Positions 16,530-24,318 of a stretch of DNA of 28,131 nucleotides are shown here, piece by piece. Source of the stretch: CAZDUS01 sp964609375 (GTDB lineage: Bacteria > Verrucomicrobiota > Kiritimatiellia > CAIKKV01 > CAITUY01); NCBI GenBank assembly GCA_964609375.1, contig CAZSSA010000026.1:1-28131 (forward strand), given 5' to 3'. Position numbers and translations under genes: made by a program. The first letter of the stretch is position 1. Each line of letters begins with the position of its first letter. The notes under the pieces were generated by a model. It was not told the origin of the DNA and did no database searches. It worked only from the letters and a program-made list of their open reading frames with translations.

Positions 16530-16564
16530 ACTCCAACTCTCAAATGACAGATTTCAGGTCCGAT

Positions 16565-17374
16565 TTACTGGACGCCTTCCTTCATGGCCGTGCGGTCGGG
16601 CAGTTCCTTGAAATAGACTTTGTGTTTAAGGTTCAGTTCCCACTGCTTGGCGTACTTGAGAAAGGCGCCGTAGGAGGACATGAGGGCAATGGCGAGACCG
16701 TGGCGGCCATCCATGAAGCCGGCCCGGAGGATATAGCCCTTGATGAAGCGGCAGATGGGGTGCAACAGCATGTCCGTCCAATGGAAGTGTCCGCCCTGGA
16801 CAAAGCGTTGCTGGGCGGTGATGGTGGAGAAGCGGTTCAGGGTGTTGATGTGATCGGCGAGATCGTCATAGGTGTAGTGCCAGATGGGGTTCTTGAGCCG
16901 TTTGACGGGGCCGCGGACGATGACCTTGTCGTGGGGTTCCTGGCCTTCGGTGCGGCCAAGATCCTTGCGGAAGAGACGGAGTTTGATATCGGGGTACCAT
17001 TCGCCGTGGCGGATCCAGCGTCCGAGGTAATAGACCTGGCGGGGGAATTCGAAGCCGGCGTGTTTAATAACGGGGGCGTCGAGTTCGCGGAGAATTTCGT
17101 CGCGCAGGGCAGGGGAGACTTCCTCGTCAGAATCCATGAACAGGAGCCAGGGGTGGGAGGCGAATTCCCGGACGGTGTTGCGCTGGCCGACATAACCCAA
17201 CCACTGGCGCTGGAAGAAGCGGTCGGTGTATTGGCGGCAGAGTTCAGGGGTGCGGTCCGTGCTGAAGCTGTCGAGGACCACGATTTCGTCGCACCATGTA
17301 AGACTGGAGAGACATCGTTCGATTTTGGCTTCCTCGTTGAAGCATAGCACGCAGGCCGAGATTTTATCGCGCAT
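16565..17374 (-). CDS. family 2 glycosyltransferase (WaaE/KdtX-like)
   Basis: 269 residues from the ATG at 17374 (GGAAGGA, 5 nt upstream); the frame runs on upstream to 17458 but there overlaps the FHA gene. It is a GT-A fold enzyme: ISACVLCFNEEAKIERCLSS (nucleotide-sugar entry), VVLDSFSTDRTPELC, and the metal-binding DSDEE at LLFMDSDEEVS. The order and spacing match the LPS-core glycosyltransferases WaaE/KdtX/LgtF. The C-terminal half has helices and Arg/Trp-rich segments typical of membrane association. It probably adds a hexose to an envelope glycolipid or glycan at the inner face of the cytoplasmic membrane. It starts 17 nt after the FHA gene stop, so the two are likely co-transcribed. 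Confidence 0.9.
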   Translation of the reverse strand: MRDKISACVLCFNEEAKIERCLSSLTWCDEIVVLDSFSTDRTPELCRQYTDRFFQRQWLGYVGQRNTVREFASHPWLLFMDSDEEVSPALRDEILRELDAPVIKHAGFEFPRQVYYLGRWIRHGEWYPDIKLRLFRKDLGRTEGQEPHDKVIVRGPVKRLKNPIWHYTYDDLADHINTLNRFSTITAQQRFVQGGHFHWTDMLLHPICRFIKGYILRAGFMDGRHGLAIALMSSYGAFLKYAKQWELNLKHKVYFKELPDRTAMKEGVQ

Positions 17375-17391
17375 GGTGTTCCTTCCGCAGG

Positions 17392-18930
17392 CTATCGTGA
17401 ACGGGATTCCGGGGGCGCCATTTGAACATCCGCAGGCAGATCCTTGGGTTGCATCCATTCATCCTGCAAAGCGCCGTAATAATGAACCCGCACGAGGCAT
17501 CCGTAAAACTGGGCTTTCCGCTGGAGACCGGCAGGAACGCCATACGAGGCGGAGACGGTTTTGCTGGTCTTTTCGGGCCAGGCGCCCTGCAGGGGCGGGG
17601 GCGGTGTGATCGTGGCGGTCGTTGGGTGGATGAGGCCGGTGGCGAGGTCGCGGTCATAGAATCGGACGGTGATGGTGACGGCGGCGGCATCGATCATTTT
17701 TTCCTGGCTGGTGGCTTCGAGCGTGGTGGAGAGAATTCGCAATTCACTTTGTCCGGCGGATTCGGGGAATTTATTAATTTCCGTGGAGGTAATCTTGATG
17801 CGTCCTGAGAAGGGGAAGACATAGTGTTCGCGGGCGTTGGAAAGCTTTGTCAATTCAGCGCGGGCTTTTCCGGCGGCGGGGGAATCGGGTGCGCGGCGGA
17901 CCAGGGAGCTGAGCTGGGACATGGCCGGTTCCAGGCGTCCACGCTCGGCGAGGAGGCGGGCACGTTCGATATAGGACTCGGCGAAATCGGGGTCAACGCG
18001 CTGGATTCCGGCGAGGACCTGCTCGGCTTCGTCCGGTGACTGGTTGCTGGCGGCGGACCGTGCGTCGCTCATCATATCCCGAACGCGGGACTGCAGAATT
18101 TCGTTGGCGGCGGACTCGATTTCCTTTTTGGCCCGTTCCATCTCGGCGGCAGCGGAGTCGGTTCGCGACGTGGCGATGGCGGCCTCGGCGCTGATGAGGT
18201 CGGAAGAGGAGTTGGCTTGGGCGGCAATGGAAGAAGGGGAGGGAGAGCCGGAGTCTGCCAGCGGAATTGATGGAATATTGGTGATGGGGGATGTGGAAAT
18301 GACAGGGTTCAGGGTTGAGGGTTCGGGGTTGAGGGAGGGGAGGGGTTCCGTCTCGGGCTCGACTTCTATTGGAGGCGCCATGTTGACTGAGGCGGCGGAT
18401 GATGAGGTTGTGGCGGTCGGAGCAAGGGTTGGGGCTTTGCTGGTGACGACAGGCGGCGCCATTCGGGTGGTGGCTGGTTTTGTGCGGGAGCGAGCGGGCG
18501 GCGGGGTTATCTCGCGGCGGCAGCGCTGGGTGATGGAGGCCAGGATAATCAAGGCGATGACCACGCCGACGACTTTTTTCCACAGGCGGCGTTTGGCTTC
18601 CTGGGCTTCGCCGAGGACTTCTGCCTGGACGTATGCCTGGATCAGAAAGCGGGTGCGGCCGACTTCAACGACGTCGCCATGTTTGAGCTGGGCCTCGCGG
18701 GTTTCGCGGTTGTTGACGAGGATACGGTTCATGGAACCCAGGTCTCGAATGCGAAGGCCGTCGGGCGTGTGGGTGATTTCCGCATGCAGGGAGGCGATTT
18801 CGGTATCTTCAAAGCGGATGTCGCAGGCGGCGTCGCGTCCGATTTGCATGGGATCCGGCGCCACCGTGATGCGTTCCCCCCGGCGTTCCCCGTTTAAGAT
18901 GATGAGCCTGAAGATCATAGATGCGGGCAT
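17392..18930 (-). CDS. FHA-domain transmembrane protein with TPR-like region
   Basis: 512 residues from the ATG at 18930; ATG 18918 (MIFRLIILNGERRGE) is an equal alternative and neither has a Shine-Dalgarno site. Residues about 5-98 are an FHA domain: GRDAACDIRF, SLHAEI and LGSMNRILVNN are the conserved Gly-Arg, Ser-His and Asn positions that bind phosphothreonine. A transmembrane helix follows (about 117-138, VVGVVIALIILAS), then a long Ser/Pro/Thr-rich linker and a helical part with a TPR-like pair (about 295-370, DPDFAESYIERARLLAERG). The last 130 residues are beta-rich. The linker contains NPEPSTLNP, encoded by a heptamer DNA repeat. The FHA domain would face the cytoplasm, suggesting a phospho-signal receiver at the membrane. 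Partner and output are unknown. Confidence 0.85.
   Translation of the reverse strand: MPASMIFRLIILNGERRGERITVAPDPMQIGRDAACDIRFEDTEIASLHAEITHTPDGLRIRDLGSMNRILVNNRETREAQLKHGDVVEVGRTRFLIQAYVQAEVLGEAQEAKRRLWKKVVGVVIALIILASITQRCRREITPPPARSRTKPATTRMAPPVVTSKAPTLAPTATTSSSAASVNMAPPIEVEPETEPLPSLNPEPSTLNPVISTSPITNIPSIPLADSGSPSPSSIAAQANSSSDLISAEAAIATSRTDSAAAEMERAKKEIESAANEILQSRVRDMMSDARSAASNQSPDEAEQVLAGIQRVDPDFAESYIERARLLAERGRLEPAMSQLSSLVRRAPDSPAAGKARAELTKLSNAREHYVFPFSGRIKITSTEINKFPESAGQSELRILSTTLEATSQEKMIDAAAVTITVRFYDRDLATGLIHPTTATITPPPPLQGAWPEKTSKTVSASYGVPAGLQRKAQFYGCLVRVHYYGALQDEWMQPKDLPADVQMAPPESRSR
18307..18334. repeat. in-gene heptamer repeat (GTTCAGG/GTTGAGG)4
   Basis: Four consecutive heptamers, GTTCAGG, GTTGAGG, GTTCGGG and GTTGAGG, lie inside the FHA-protein gene. 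On the minus strand they encode the linker segment around NPEPSTLNP. They match the intergenic tract at 7991-8011, which indicates a mobile or expanding simple repeat accepted in a disordered linker. Confidence 0.75.
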
Positions 18931-19138
18931 ACTACACAAGGTGGGTGTGTGGGGGAAAGAGCGAAAATCGGGCAACGGCGATTCAGGCACTGGGGAGGGG
19001 CCGACCTAGTTCTGTCCCTGCGGCCTGGCGATTCGAGTCGCCGGAGCCAGCGTGACGATTGGGTAGTGTTACTTGTTGATTCCGCTGACCCTAGCGCCCG
19101 CTCACCGCTCACATAACGGATAAAAGGATATTGCCATT

Positions 19139-19435
19139 TTGCACATCGAGTCTATCATTAAGGGCATGATAAGCGTAGACGACAGCAAGACAATTAGGGA
19201 ATTGGCGGCAAAATACTCGCTGAAAAAAGTTCTCCTGTTTGGTTCGGCCGCCAGGAAAGACAGCGGATATGGCGACATTGATCTCGCCATTGAAGGTATC
19301 CGCCCACAGGAGTTTTTCCGCTTTTATGGGGAACTGATGAGTCGCCTGTCTGTGCCGGTTGACGTGATGGATTTGTCCAAGCCCAAGCGATTCTCCCGAA
19401 TGGTGAGCCGGGAAGGGATTTTGATTTATGGCTGA
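19139..19435 (+). CDS. mntA: MntA-type nucleotidyltransferase antitoxin
   Basis: 98 residues reading from TTG at 19139 (GGA 10 nt upstream); an ATG at 19166 would shorten it by nine residues but has no spaced ribosome site. The core is the minimal nucleotidyltransferase motif: VLLFGSAARKDSGYGDIDLA, i.e. Gly-Ser followed after nine residues by Asp-x-Asp, plus a third acidic strand VPVDVMDL. MNT antitoxins of the MntA/HepT system transfer AMP to a tyrosine of the HEPN toxin and silence it. The toxin gene follows with an 8-nt overlap (19428-19435). Confidence 0.88.
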   Translation: MHIESIIKGMISVDDSKTIRELAAKYSLKKVLLFGSAARKDSGYGDIDLAIEGIRPQEFFRFYGELMSRLSVPVDVMDLSKPKRFSRMVSREGILIYG

Positions 19436-19868
19436 ACTAAGGGAATGTGTGGAGGCGGAGGAGGAAAATATTCGGTATGCGTTAAGGCAACTGCCGAATG
19501 TTGATCGACTAAGCACATTGTCTGACTTGGAACTCGCTGGTACGGCGGCGTTATTGCACAGCATCTATAACGGCCTTGAAAATGTATTGAAGCAGGTGAT
19601 TCAGGGAGTGGGTGGCGATGTTCCGACAGGGTCAACTTGGCATCGGGATTTGTTGCTTCAAGTACAGGCTTGCCACATTTTGGCACAGGTGACGGTGGAT
19701 GCCCTTCGGCCATTTATGGCGTTTCGGCATTTTTTCAGTCATGCCTATGTATTGGATTTGGACCCCGCCCGTATGGAGTTATTGGTTGGTACGGCTAAGC
19801 AGGTTGTTGATCAGGTCCTTATTGAGGTATTGGCGCATATCAACAGCGCAAAAGGTTCTGGAACCTGA
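19428..19868 (+). CDS. hepT: HepT-like HEPN RNase toxin
   Basis: 146 residues, all-helical, with the HEPN catalytic motif RHFFSHAY (Arg, four residues, His, one residue, Tyr; about residues 104-111). This RX4HXY form is the one in which the MntA-type antitoxin AMPylates the Tyr. HEPN proteins of this class act as RNases when free. The neighbour upstream is the matching nucleotidyltransferase, so this is a complete pair. A 66-nt gap separates it from the nucleoside kinase gene; the two may share a transcript but the functions look unrelated. Confidence 0.87.
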   Translation: MAELRECVEAEEENIRYALRQLPNVDRLSTLSDLELAGTAALLHSIYNGLENVLKQVIQGVGGDVPTGSTWHRDLLLQVQACHILAQVTVDALRPFMAFRHFFSHAYVLDLDPARMELLVGTAKQVVDQVLIEVLAHINSAKGSGT

Positions 19869-19934
19869 TTGTTGCAATCATGCCCTAATTGATTTGGATA
19901 TGGCGGAGACAAGGAAACTGGGTATGATGGCCGC

Positions 19935-21620
19935 ATGATGAAAACGGCGCCTGCATCCATTCGATTGACGTTTAACGATGGTCGCGCGGCGGAGTGTCCG
20001 CCACGTACCGTCATCCGGGATATTCTCCCTTCCATGACCAGCCCGGAGGGGCGGCCCTATATCGCCGCCCTGGTGAACAACGACATCACCTCGCTGAGTT
20101 ATCCCGTGGAGCATGATAGCGAGATCCGGCTATTGACGATGGATGACTCGGAGGGCCGCCCTGTTTTCCAGCGGTCCATGGCCTTCCTGCTGGCGAAAGC
20201 CGTGCGGGAGCTTTTCCCTGAGGCGGCGTGGTCGGTGGATTATGCGGTGGGGAGCGGGTTGTATTGCACATTTGAGAGTCAGCCGGGAAATGGCAATGGG
20301 GGCATTACAGAGGAGCAGGTTCGCGCGATTCAGGAGCGCATGAAGGCATTGGTGGCGGATAACCTGCCGATCGAGCGGAAGAAGATTTCCTTCAGGGAAG
20401 TGACCCGGCGGCTGACGGAGGCCGGGCAGACCGATAAGCTGAATCTTCTCCGGTTCCGTAATCCCCCCCGGGTGGTGATTCATGAGTGCGACGGATTTTA
20501 TGATCTGGCGCAGGGGCCCCTGGCGCCGGGAACCGGGGCTCTGGACTTTTTCAACCTGATCCATTATCCGCCGGGCTTTGTCCTGCAGCTTCCGGCGGTG
20601 GGCGAGACCCGTGTGGCCCCGTTCAAGGATCAGCCGCACTTATTCAAAATCTTCCGCCAGCATAAGCAGTGGGGGCGGACGATGGAGGTGAATACGGTCG
20701 GGCGGCTCAACGAGATTATCGTCAACGGCAATATTGGTGATTTCGTCAAGGTGGCGGAAGCGTTGCACGAGAAGAATGTGGCGGGGATTGCCGATGAAAT
20801 CTACCGGCGACGGGACCGGGCGCGGATTGTTCTGGTGGCGGGACCCTCCTCGGCCGGCAAGACAACCTTCTCGAAGCGGCTGGGGGTGCAGTTGCGTGTC
20901 AATGGTTTCCATGTCTCCATGATTTCGCTGGATAACTATTTCTTTGGCATGGATCGCACGCCCAGGGAGGCGGACGGGAAGCCCGACTTTGAGCATATTG
21001 ACGCCATTGACCGAACGTTGTTTGAAGAGCATATGCGGCAGATTACAGACGGCAAGGAAGTGGAGTTGCCGGAGTTTGATTTTGAGACCAAGCAACGGGT
21101 ATACCGCGGGCAGCGCATCAAGTTGGGGAGAAACAGCGTATTAATCATTGAGGGGATACACGGGCTCAATCCGGGACTGGCGCCGATGGTTCCGGCGGAG
21201 GCGCAGTTCAAGGTTTACGTCAGTGCGCTGACGCAGCTCAGCGTGGATGCGAACAACAGGATTTCGACGACGGATAACCGGTTGTTGCGGCGGATGGTGC
21301 GTGATCACAAGTATCGGGGGAATTCAGCCTTGCAGACCATGCGGATGTGGGCTTCGGTGCGGAGGGGGGAGGAGCGGTGGATATTCCCGTTCCAGGGCCA
21401 GGCGGATGCCACGTTCAATTCCGCGCTCGATTATGAGATTGCCGTGTTGAAACCGTTGGCGGAACCGTTGTTGATGGAGGTGACGCCCTTTGAGCGGGAA
21501 TATGCCGAGGCCCGGCGGCTGACGGGATTCCTGCAGAACTTCATTGGCATGTCCGACCGTGAGGTGCCGAACACGTCGATGCTGAGGGAATATATCGGGC
21601 GGAGCAGTTTCAAATATTGA
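19935..21620 (+). CDS. TGS-like/uridine-kinase fusion nucleoside kinase
   Basis: 561 residues. An N-terminal TGS-like beta-grasp domain (about 10-75, with the strands IRLTFNDGRAAECPP and SEIRLLTMDD) and a domain similar to the second additional domain of threonyl-tRNA synthetase (about 80-180, SMAFLLAKAVRELFPEA) precede a P-loop kinase. Walker A is GPSSAGKTTF at about 303, followed by SLDNYFFGMDRTP and the Walker B-like SVLIIEGIHGLNP. This is the known 'nucleoside kinase' architecture in which a uridine kinase is fused to TGS/ThrRS-type domains. It probably phosphorylates uridine or cytidine in salvage. ATG 19938 is an alternative start one codon on. No strong ribosome site is visible. Confidence 0.9.
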   Translation: MMKTAPASIRLTFNDGRAAECPPRTVIRDILPSMTSPEGRPYIAALVNNDITSLSYPVEHDSEIRLLTMDDSEGRPVFQRSMAFLLAKAVRELFPEAAWSVDYAVGSGLYCTFESQPGNGNGGITEEQVRAIQERMKALVADNLPIERKKISFREVTRRLTEAGQTDKLNLLRFRNPPRVVIHECDGFYDLAQGPLAPGTGALDFFNLIHYPPGFVLQLPAVGETRVAPFKDQPHLFKIFRQHKQWGRTMEVNTVGRLNEIIVNGNIGDFVKVAEALHEKNVAGIADEIYRRRDRARIVLVAGPSSAGKTTFSKRLGVQLRVNGFHVSMISLDNYFFGMDRTPREADGKPDFEHIDAIDRTLFEEHMRQITDGKEVELPEFDFETKQRVYRGQRIKLGRNSVLIIEGIHGLNPGLAPMVPAEAQFKVYVSALTQLSVDANNRISTTDNRLLRRMVRDHKYRGNSALQTMRMWASVRRGEERWIFPFQGQADATFNSALDYEIAVLKPLAEPLLMEVTPFEREYAEARRLTGFLQNFIGMSDREVPNTSMLREYIGRSSFKY

Positions 21621-21696
21621 ATCCACTACGGCAAGAAGTGGTGGTTACTCCAATATAATTATAGACTAGTTCTTTTACTAATATTACCTTGCCGCC

Positions 21697-23166
21697 ATGA
21701 ATGGGTGGTTTGCAGGCGAGGGATGTTTTTCGGGGGCGGAACGGTATCGTGCGTTGCGCGAAAACCGTGGCGGTGTGGTGCGGGAACGTAGCGGCGCGCC
21801 GGATCCCTTTTTGTGGTCTGAGCGGCACTTGCGTTGTGTGTGGGCCGACTCCCGGTGGCGTCCGGCTGACTTGATGACGCTGGATCGGCAACGGGTGGCG
21901 GTTGAGGATCCCGGACGGTGGAATCTTGAGGCGGGGCCTGATTTTCTGGATGCGGTGCTGCGGGTTGAACCCGGTGCCCGCCTGATCCGGGGAGATGTGG
22001 AACTGCATATACGGCCGCACGACTGGATTCAACATGGGCACTCCAGCGATCCTCGTTATCAGCGGGTAGTGGCCCATGTCACGTATTATCCCGGCGCGAT
22101 GGAGGGCGGATTCCTGCCGAAAGGCGCCATTGAAGTTTCCTTGAGCGATGCGTTGCGCCGCAATCCCCTTTTTTCCTTCGAGGCCATGGATGTGAGTGCT
22201 TATCCCTATGCGGAATCTGATCCGCATCCGCCTTGTGCGTTGACCTTGGCGGGATGGAGTCCGGAGCGGCGGATCTCGTTGCTGGAGTCGGCTGGGGCTG
22301 AGCGACTACGGGTGAAGGCGGCGCGCTTGCGGGCTGAGATGGCAGAGCGGCATCCCCGTCAGGTGTTGTACGAGGAAGTCATGAGCGGGCTGGGATTCAA
22401 GCATAACCGGCAGGCGTTCCGGTCGCTGGCGACAAGGGTGTCGTTGGAGAGCCTGTGGCATGACGTGGAGGGGCAGGGCGTGGTGGCGGCGTATGCGTTG
22501 TTAAGCGGTGTGTCCGGGTTGCTGCCTGCCAAAACGGCTCCACAGTGGGATGAGGAGGCGCGGCGTTTTATCCGGTCGGTTTGGGATATCTGGTGGAAAC
22601 AGAAGGCTGGCTGGGACGGGCAGGTGATGGAAAAGAGCGAATGGCGGTTGGCGAATCTGAGGCCTCCGAATCATCCCTTGCGGCGCCTGATGGCAGCGGC
22701 GGAACTGTTTTGCGGGGAGCGGGCGTTATTGGGCGAGGCTGGGAAGTGGCGGGGGGAGGGCGAAGGGTTGTGCGGTAAGGTTATGGATTATCTTGGTGAG
22801 ATTGGTGGTGAAGGGTTTTGGGGACGGCGAACGGCGTTGGGAGCGGCGCCGTTGGAGCGTCCGATGGCCTTGATCGGGCCGGGTCGGGCGGCGGCATTAC
22901 TCTCCAATGCGATCCTGCCGTGGATGGCGGCGGGAGAGGATGGGGATTGGCCGGGTGAAGAGGTCTTGAAAGCGCTACCGGCAGAGGATGACAACCGCTT
23001 TATCCGGCATATGGCGCATGCGTTGTTCGGGCATGACCATAATCCGAACCTGTACCGGACGGGATTGCGTCAGCAGGGGTTGCTACAGGTGTTTCATGAT
23101 TTTTGCCTGAATGGAAGCGGCGGGTGCAAGGCCTGCCGGTTACCTCGAATTCTCGGTGAGGGTTGA
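21697..23166 (+). CDS. DUF2851-family protein, function unknown
   Basis: 489 residues. The N-terminal third has the DUF2851 hallmarks: LWSERHLRCVW, GRWNLEAGPDFLDAVL, GDVELHIRPHDWIQHGHSSD and RYQRVVAHVTYYP. The C-terminus carries the Cys cluster CLNGSGGCKACRLPRI, probably a metal site. The beta-rich region with conserved Glu, Asp and His residues recalls nuclease-like folds, but I know of no assigned activity. The family is common in Bacteroidota and Verrucomicrobiota, and supports the PVC placement. Upstream (21620-21697) is an AT-rich pocket with a perfect TATAAT (21654-21659) but no recognisable -35 or Shine-Dalgarno sequence. Confidence 0.88.
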   Translation: MNGWFAGEGCFSGAERYRALRENRGGVVRERSGAPDPFLWSERHLRCVWADSRWRPADLMTLDRQRVAVEDPGRWNLEAGPDFLDAVLRVEPGARLIRGDVELHIRPHDWIQHGHSSDPRYQRVVAHVTYYPGAMEGGFLPKGAIEVSLSDALRRNPLFSFEAMDVSAYPYAESDPHPPCALTLAGWSPERRISLLESAGAERLRVKAARLRAEMAERHPRQVLYEEVMSGLGFKHNRQAFRSLATRVSLESLWHDVEGQGVVAAYALLSGVSGLLPAKTAPQWDEEARRFIRSVWDIWWKQKAGWDGQVMEKSEWRLANLRPPNHPLRRLMAAAELFCGERALLGEAGKWRGEGEGLCGKVMDYLGEIGGEGFWGRRTALGAAPLERPMALIGPGRAAALLSNAILPWMAAGEDGDWPGEEVLKALPAEDDNRFIRHMAHALFGHDHNPNLYRTGLRQQGLLQVFHDFCLNGSGGCKACRLPRILGEG

Positions 23167-23218
23167 ACGTAGTAGGTAGGGGCGTCCCTGTCATCGAATG
23201 ACGACGAGACTGGTTTTG

Positions 23219-23926
23219 TCACCAGAATTGGTAGGCGGCGAAGGCCAGGACGTAGAGGCCGAGCAGGAAGTTGGTCGTCATATGCGCGATGACGGCGGCG
23301 GTGAGATCGCGGGTACGCAGATAAAGGGCGCCATAGGCCAGACCGGCGAGGATTCCCACGAGCCAGCGATCATGTTCCATGCCGAACAAGACGGCGGTCA
23401 GCAGGAACATGCCGAGGTGGATGGGGCGTTCGGGGACAGAGAGGAAGGAGCGGTTGATCATCCACCGGTAGAGGAATCCGCGCCAGAAGTATTCCTCGGC
23501 GGCGGCGATGACGAGGGTGGAGCCGGTGAGACGGATGAGGGTCAGGGTCCAGCCGCAGATTTCGGGGGCGGAGGGGTGGGTGGCCTCGATACCGGTGATG
23601 ACGCCGAGAGGGCGGATGCCGAACCGGAGGTAGAGGTCATTGAGGTAGGGGTAATGGTAGATCCAAGGCAATTCAGGGCCGATCCATACGATGAAGACCC
23701 CGATGCCGACAGCGATGGCGAGGGGGAGGTACCGGATGTTGAGGGGACGATAGAAGCGCCAGGGGCGGAGCGTCAGGAGCAAACAGGCGACGACAACGGT
23801 CTGGAGGGCATAGCGCCAGGGCAAGGACGGCAAAGGGATCATCATGATGCCGAGCCAGGCGATGAATGGCGCAGCGTGGGCCCATATGGCTTGATTACTG
23901 TTCGGTGTTGGAGCTGGCGAATCCAT
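23219..23926 (-). CDS. CPBP-family intramembrane protease
   Basis: 235 residues from the ATG at 23926; an upstream TTG start (23962) is less likely. Seven or so hydrophobic segments are visible. The three CPBP (Abi/CAAX-protease-like) motifs are present in order: EEYFWRGFLYRW (the EExxxR motif), GMEHDRWLVGILAGLAYG (the FxxxH-like second motif) and AVIAHMTTNFLLGLYVL (the HxxxN motif). The family contains glutamic intramembrane proteases that trim prenylated or other membrane proteins. Its length and layout resemble the CAAX-protease-related proteins that accompany exosortase systems, but no exosortase or PEP-CTERM protein is in the window. It is convergent with the DUF2851 gene (52 nt apart), with no clear terminator between them. 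Confidence 0.88.
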   Translation of the reverse strand: MDSPAPTPNSNQAIWAHAAPFIAWLGIMMIPLPSLPWRYALQTVVVACLLLTLRPWRFYRPLNIRYLPLAIAVGIGVFIVWIGPELPWIYHYPYLNDLYLRFGIRPLGVITGIEATHPSAPEICGWTLTLIRLTGSTLVIAAAEEYFWRGFLYRWMINRSFLSVPERPIHLGMFLLTAVLFGMEHDRWLVGILAGLAYGALYLRTRDLTAAVIAHMTTNFLLGLYVLAFAAYQFW

Positions 23927-24066
23927 ACGCGGTATGATGCGGGAAGTGATGGAGAAAAACAAGGGGATCTGGATGGTGCCAAATCCCCGCCCAAGAACGT
24001 TTTGGCGATGCCTTGATATAATTGAGGTATAAGATAAGGTTCAAGAACGGGTGAGTCCTGGAGAAT

Positions 24067-24130
24067 CTAGAAGGAAAAGCCGTTGCCGACGAGGAGGTTC
24101 AGTTGATAGATTTCGCGCGAGACCGGCAGG
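24067..24130 (-). pseudogene. possible C-terminal remnant of an outer membrane beta-barrel gene
   Basis: The 392-nt gap 23927-24318 contains no convincing gene. On the minus strand one frame ends SREIYQLNLLVGNGFSF and stop (24067-24069). The alternating hydrophobic pattern and final Phe match the last beta strand (beta signal) of outer-membrane barrels. Upstream in that frame is a stop within a few codons, so any parent gene is broken or deleted. The rest of the gap shows no promoter or RNA that I can support. Confidence 0.3.
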
Positions 24131-24318
24131 CATCACGCTGCGCGATCGGAGCATAATCAACGGGGCGTGAGCGTGATTAAATGCGGAGTACGCCGCGGAG
24201 GGAGTCGGAAGATAACATCCCGAACGGTGTCGCAGAGTACGCTCGCAAGCTCGCGCCCGTGAACGCCAATGTTCCTGGTGGATGTCGTCATTTGTAGAAA
24301 CACAACGTGGAGGCCTAC

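Noticed and set aside
18931..19138. Intergenic stretch with a GGCGA/TCGCC mini-hairpin, considered as an RNA or terminator
   Set aside because: The stem is 5 bp with no T-run, and no promoter with acceptable spacing was found. I see nothing that can be supported.
23167..23218. Possible terminator between the convergent DUF2851 and CPBP genes (GTCAT-CGA-ATGAC)
   Set aside because: The stem is only 5 bp and no U-tract follows on either strand.
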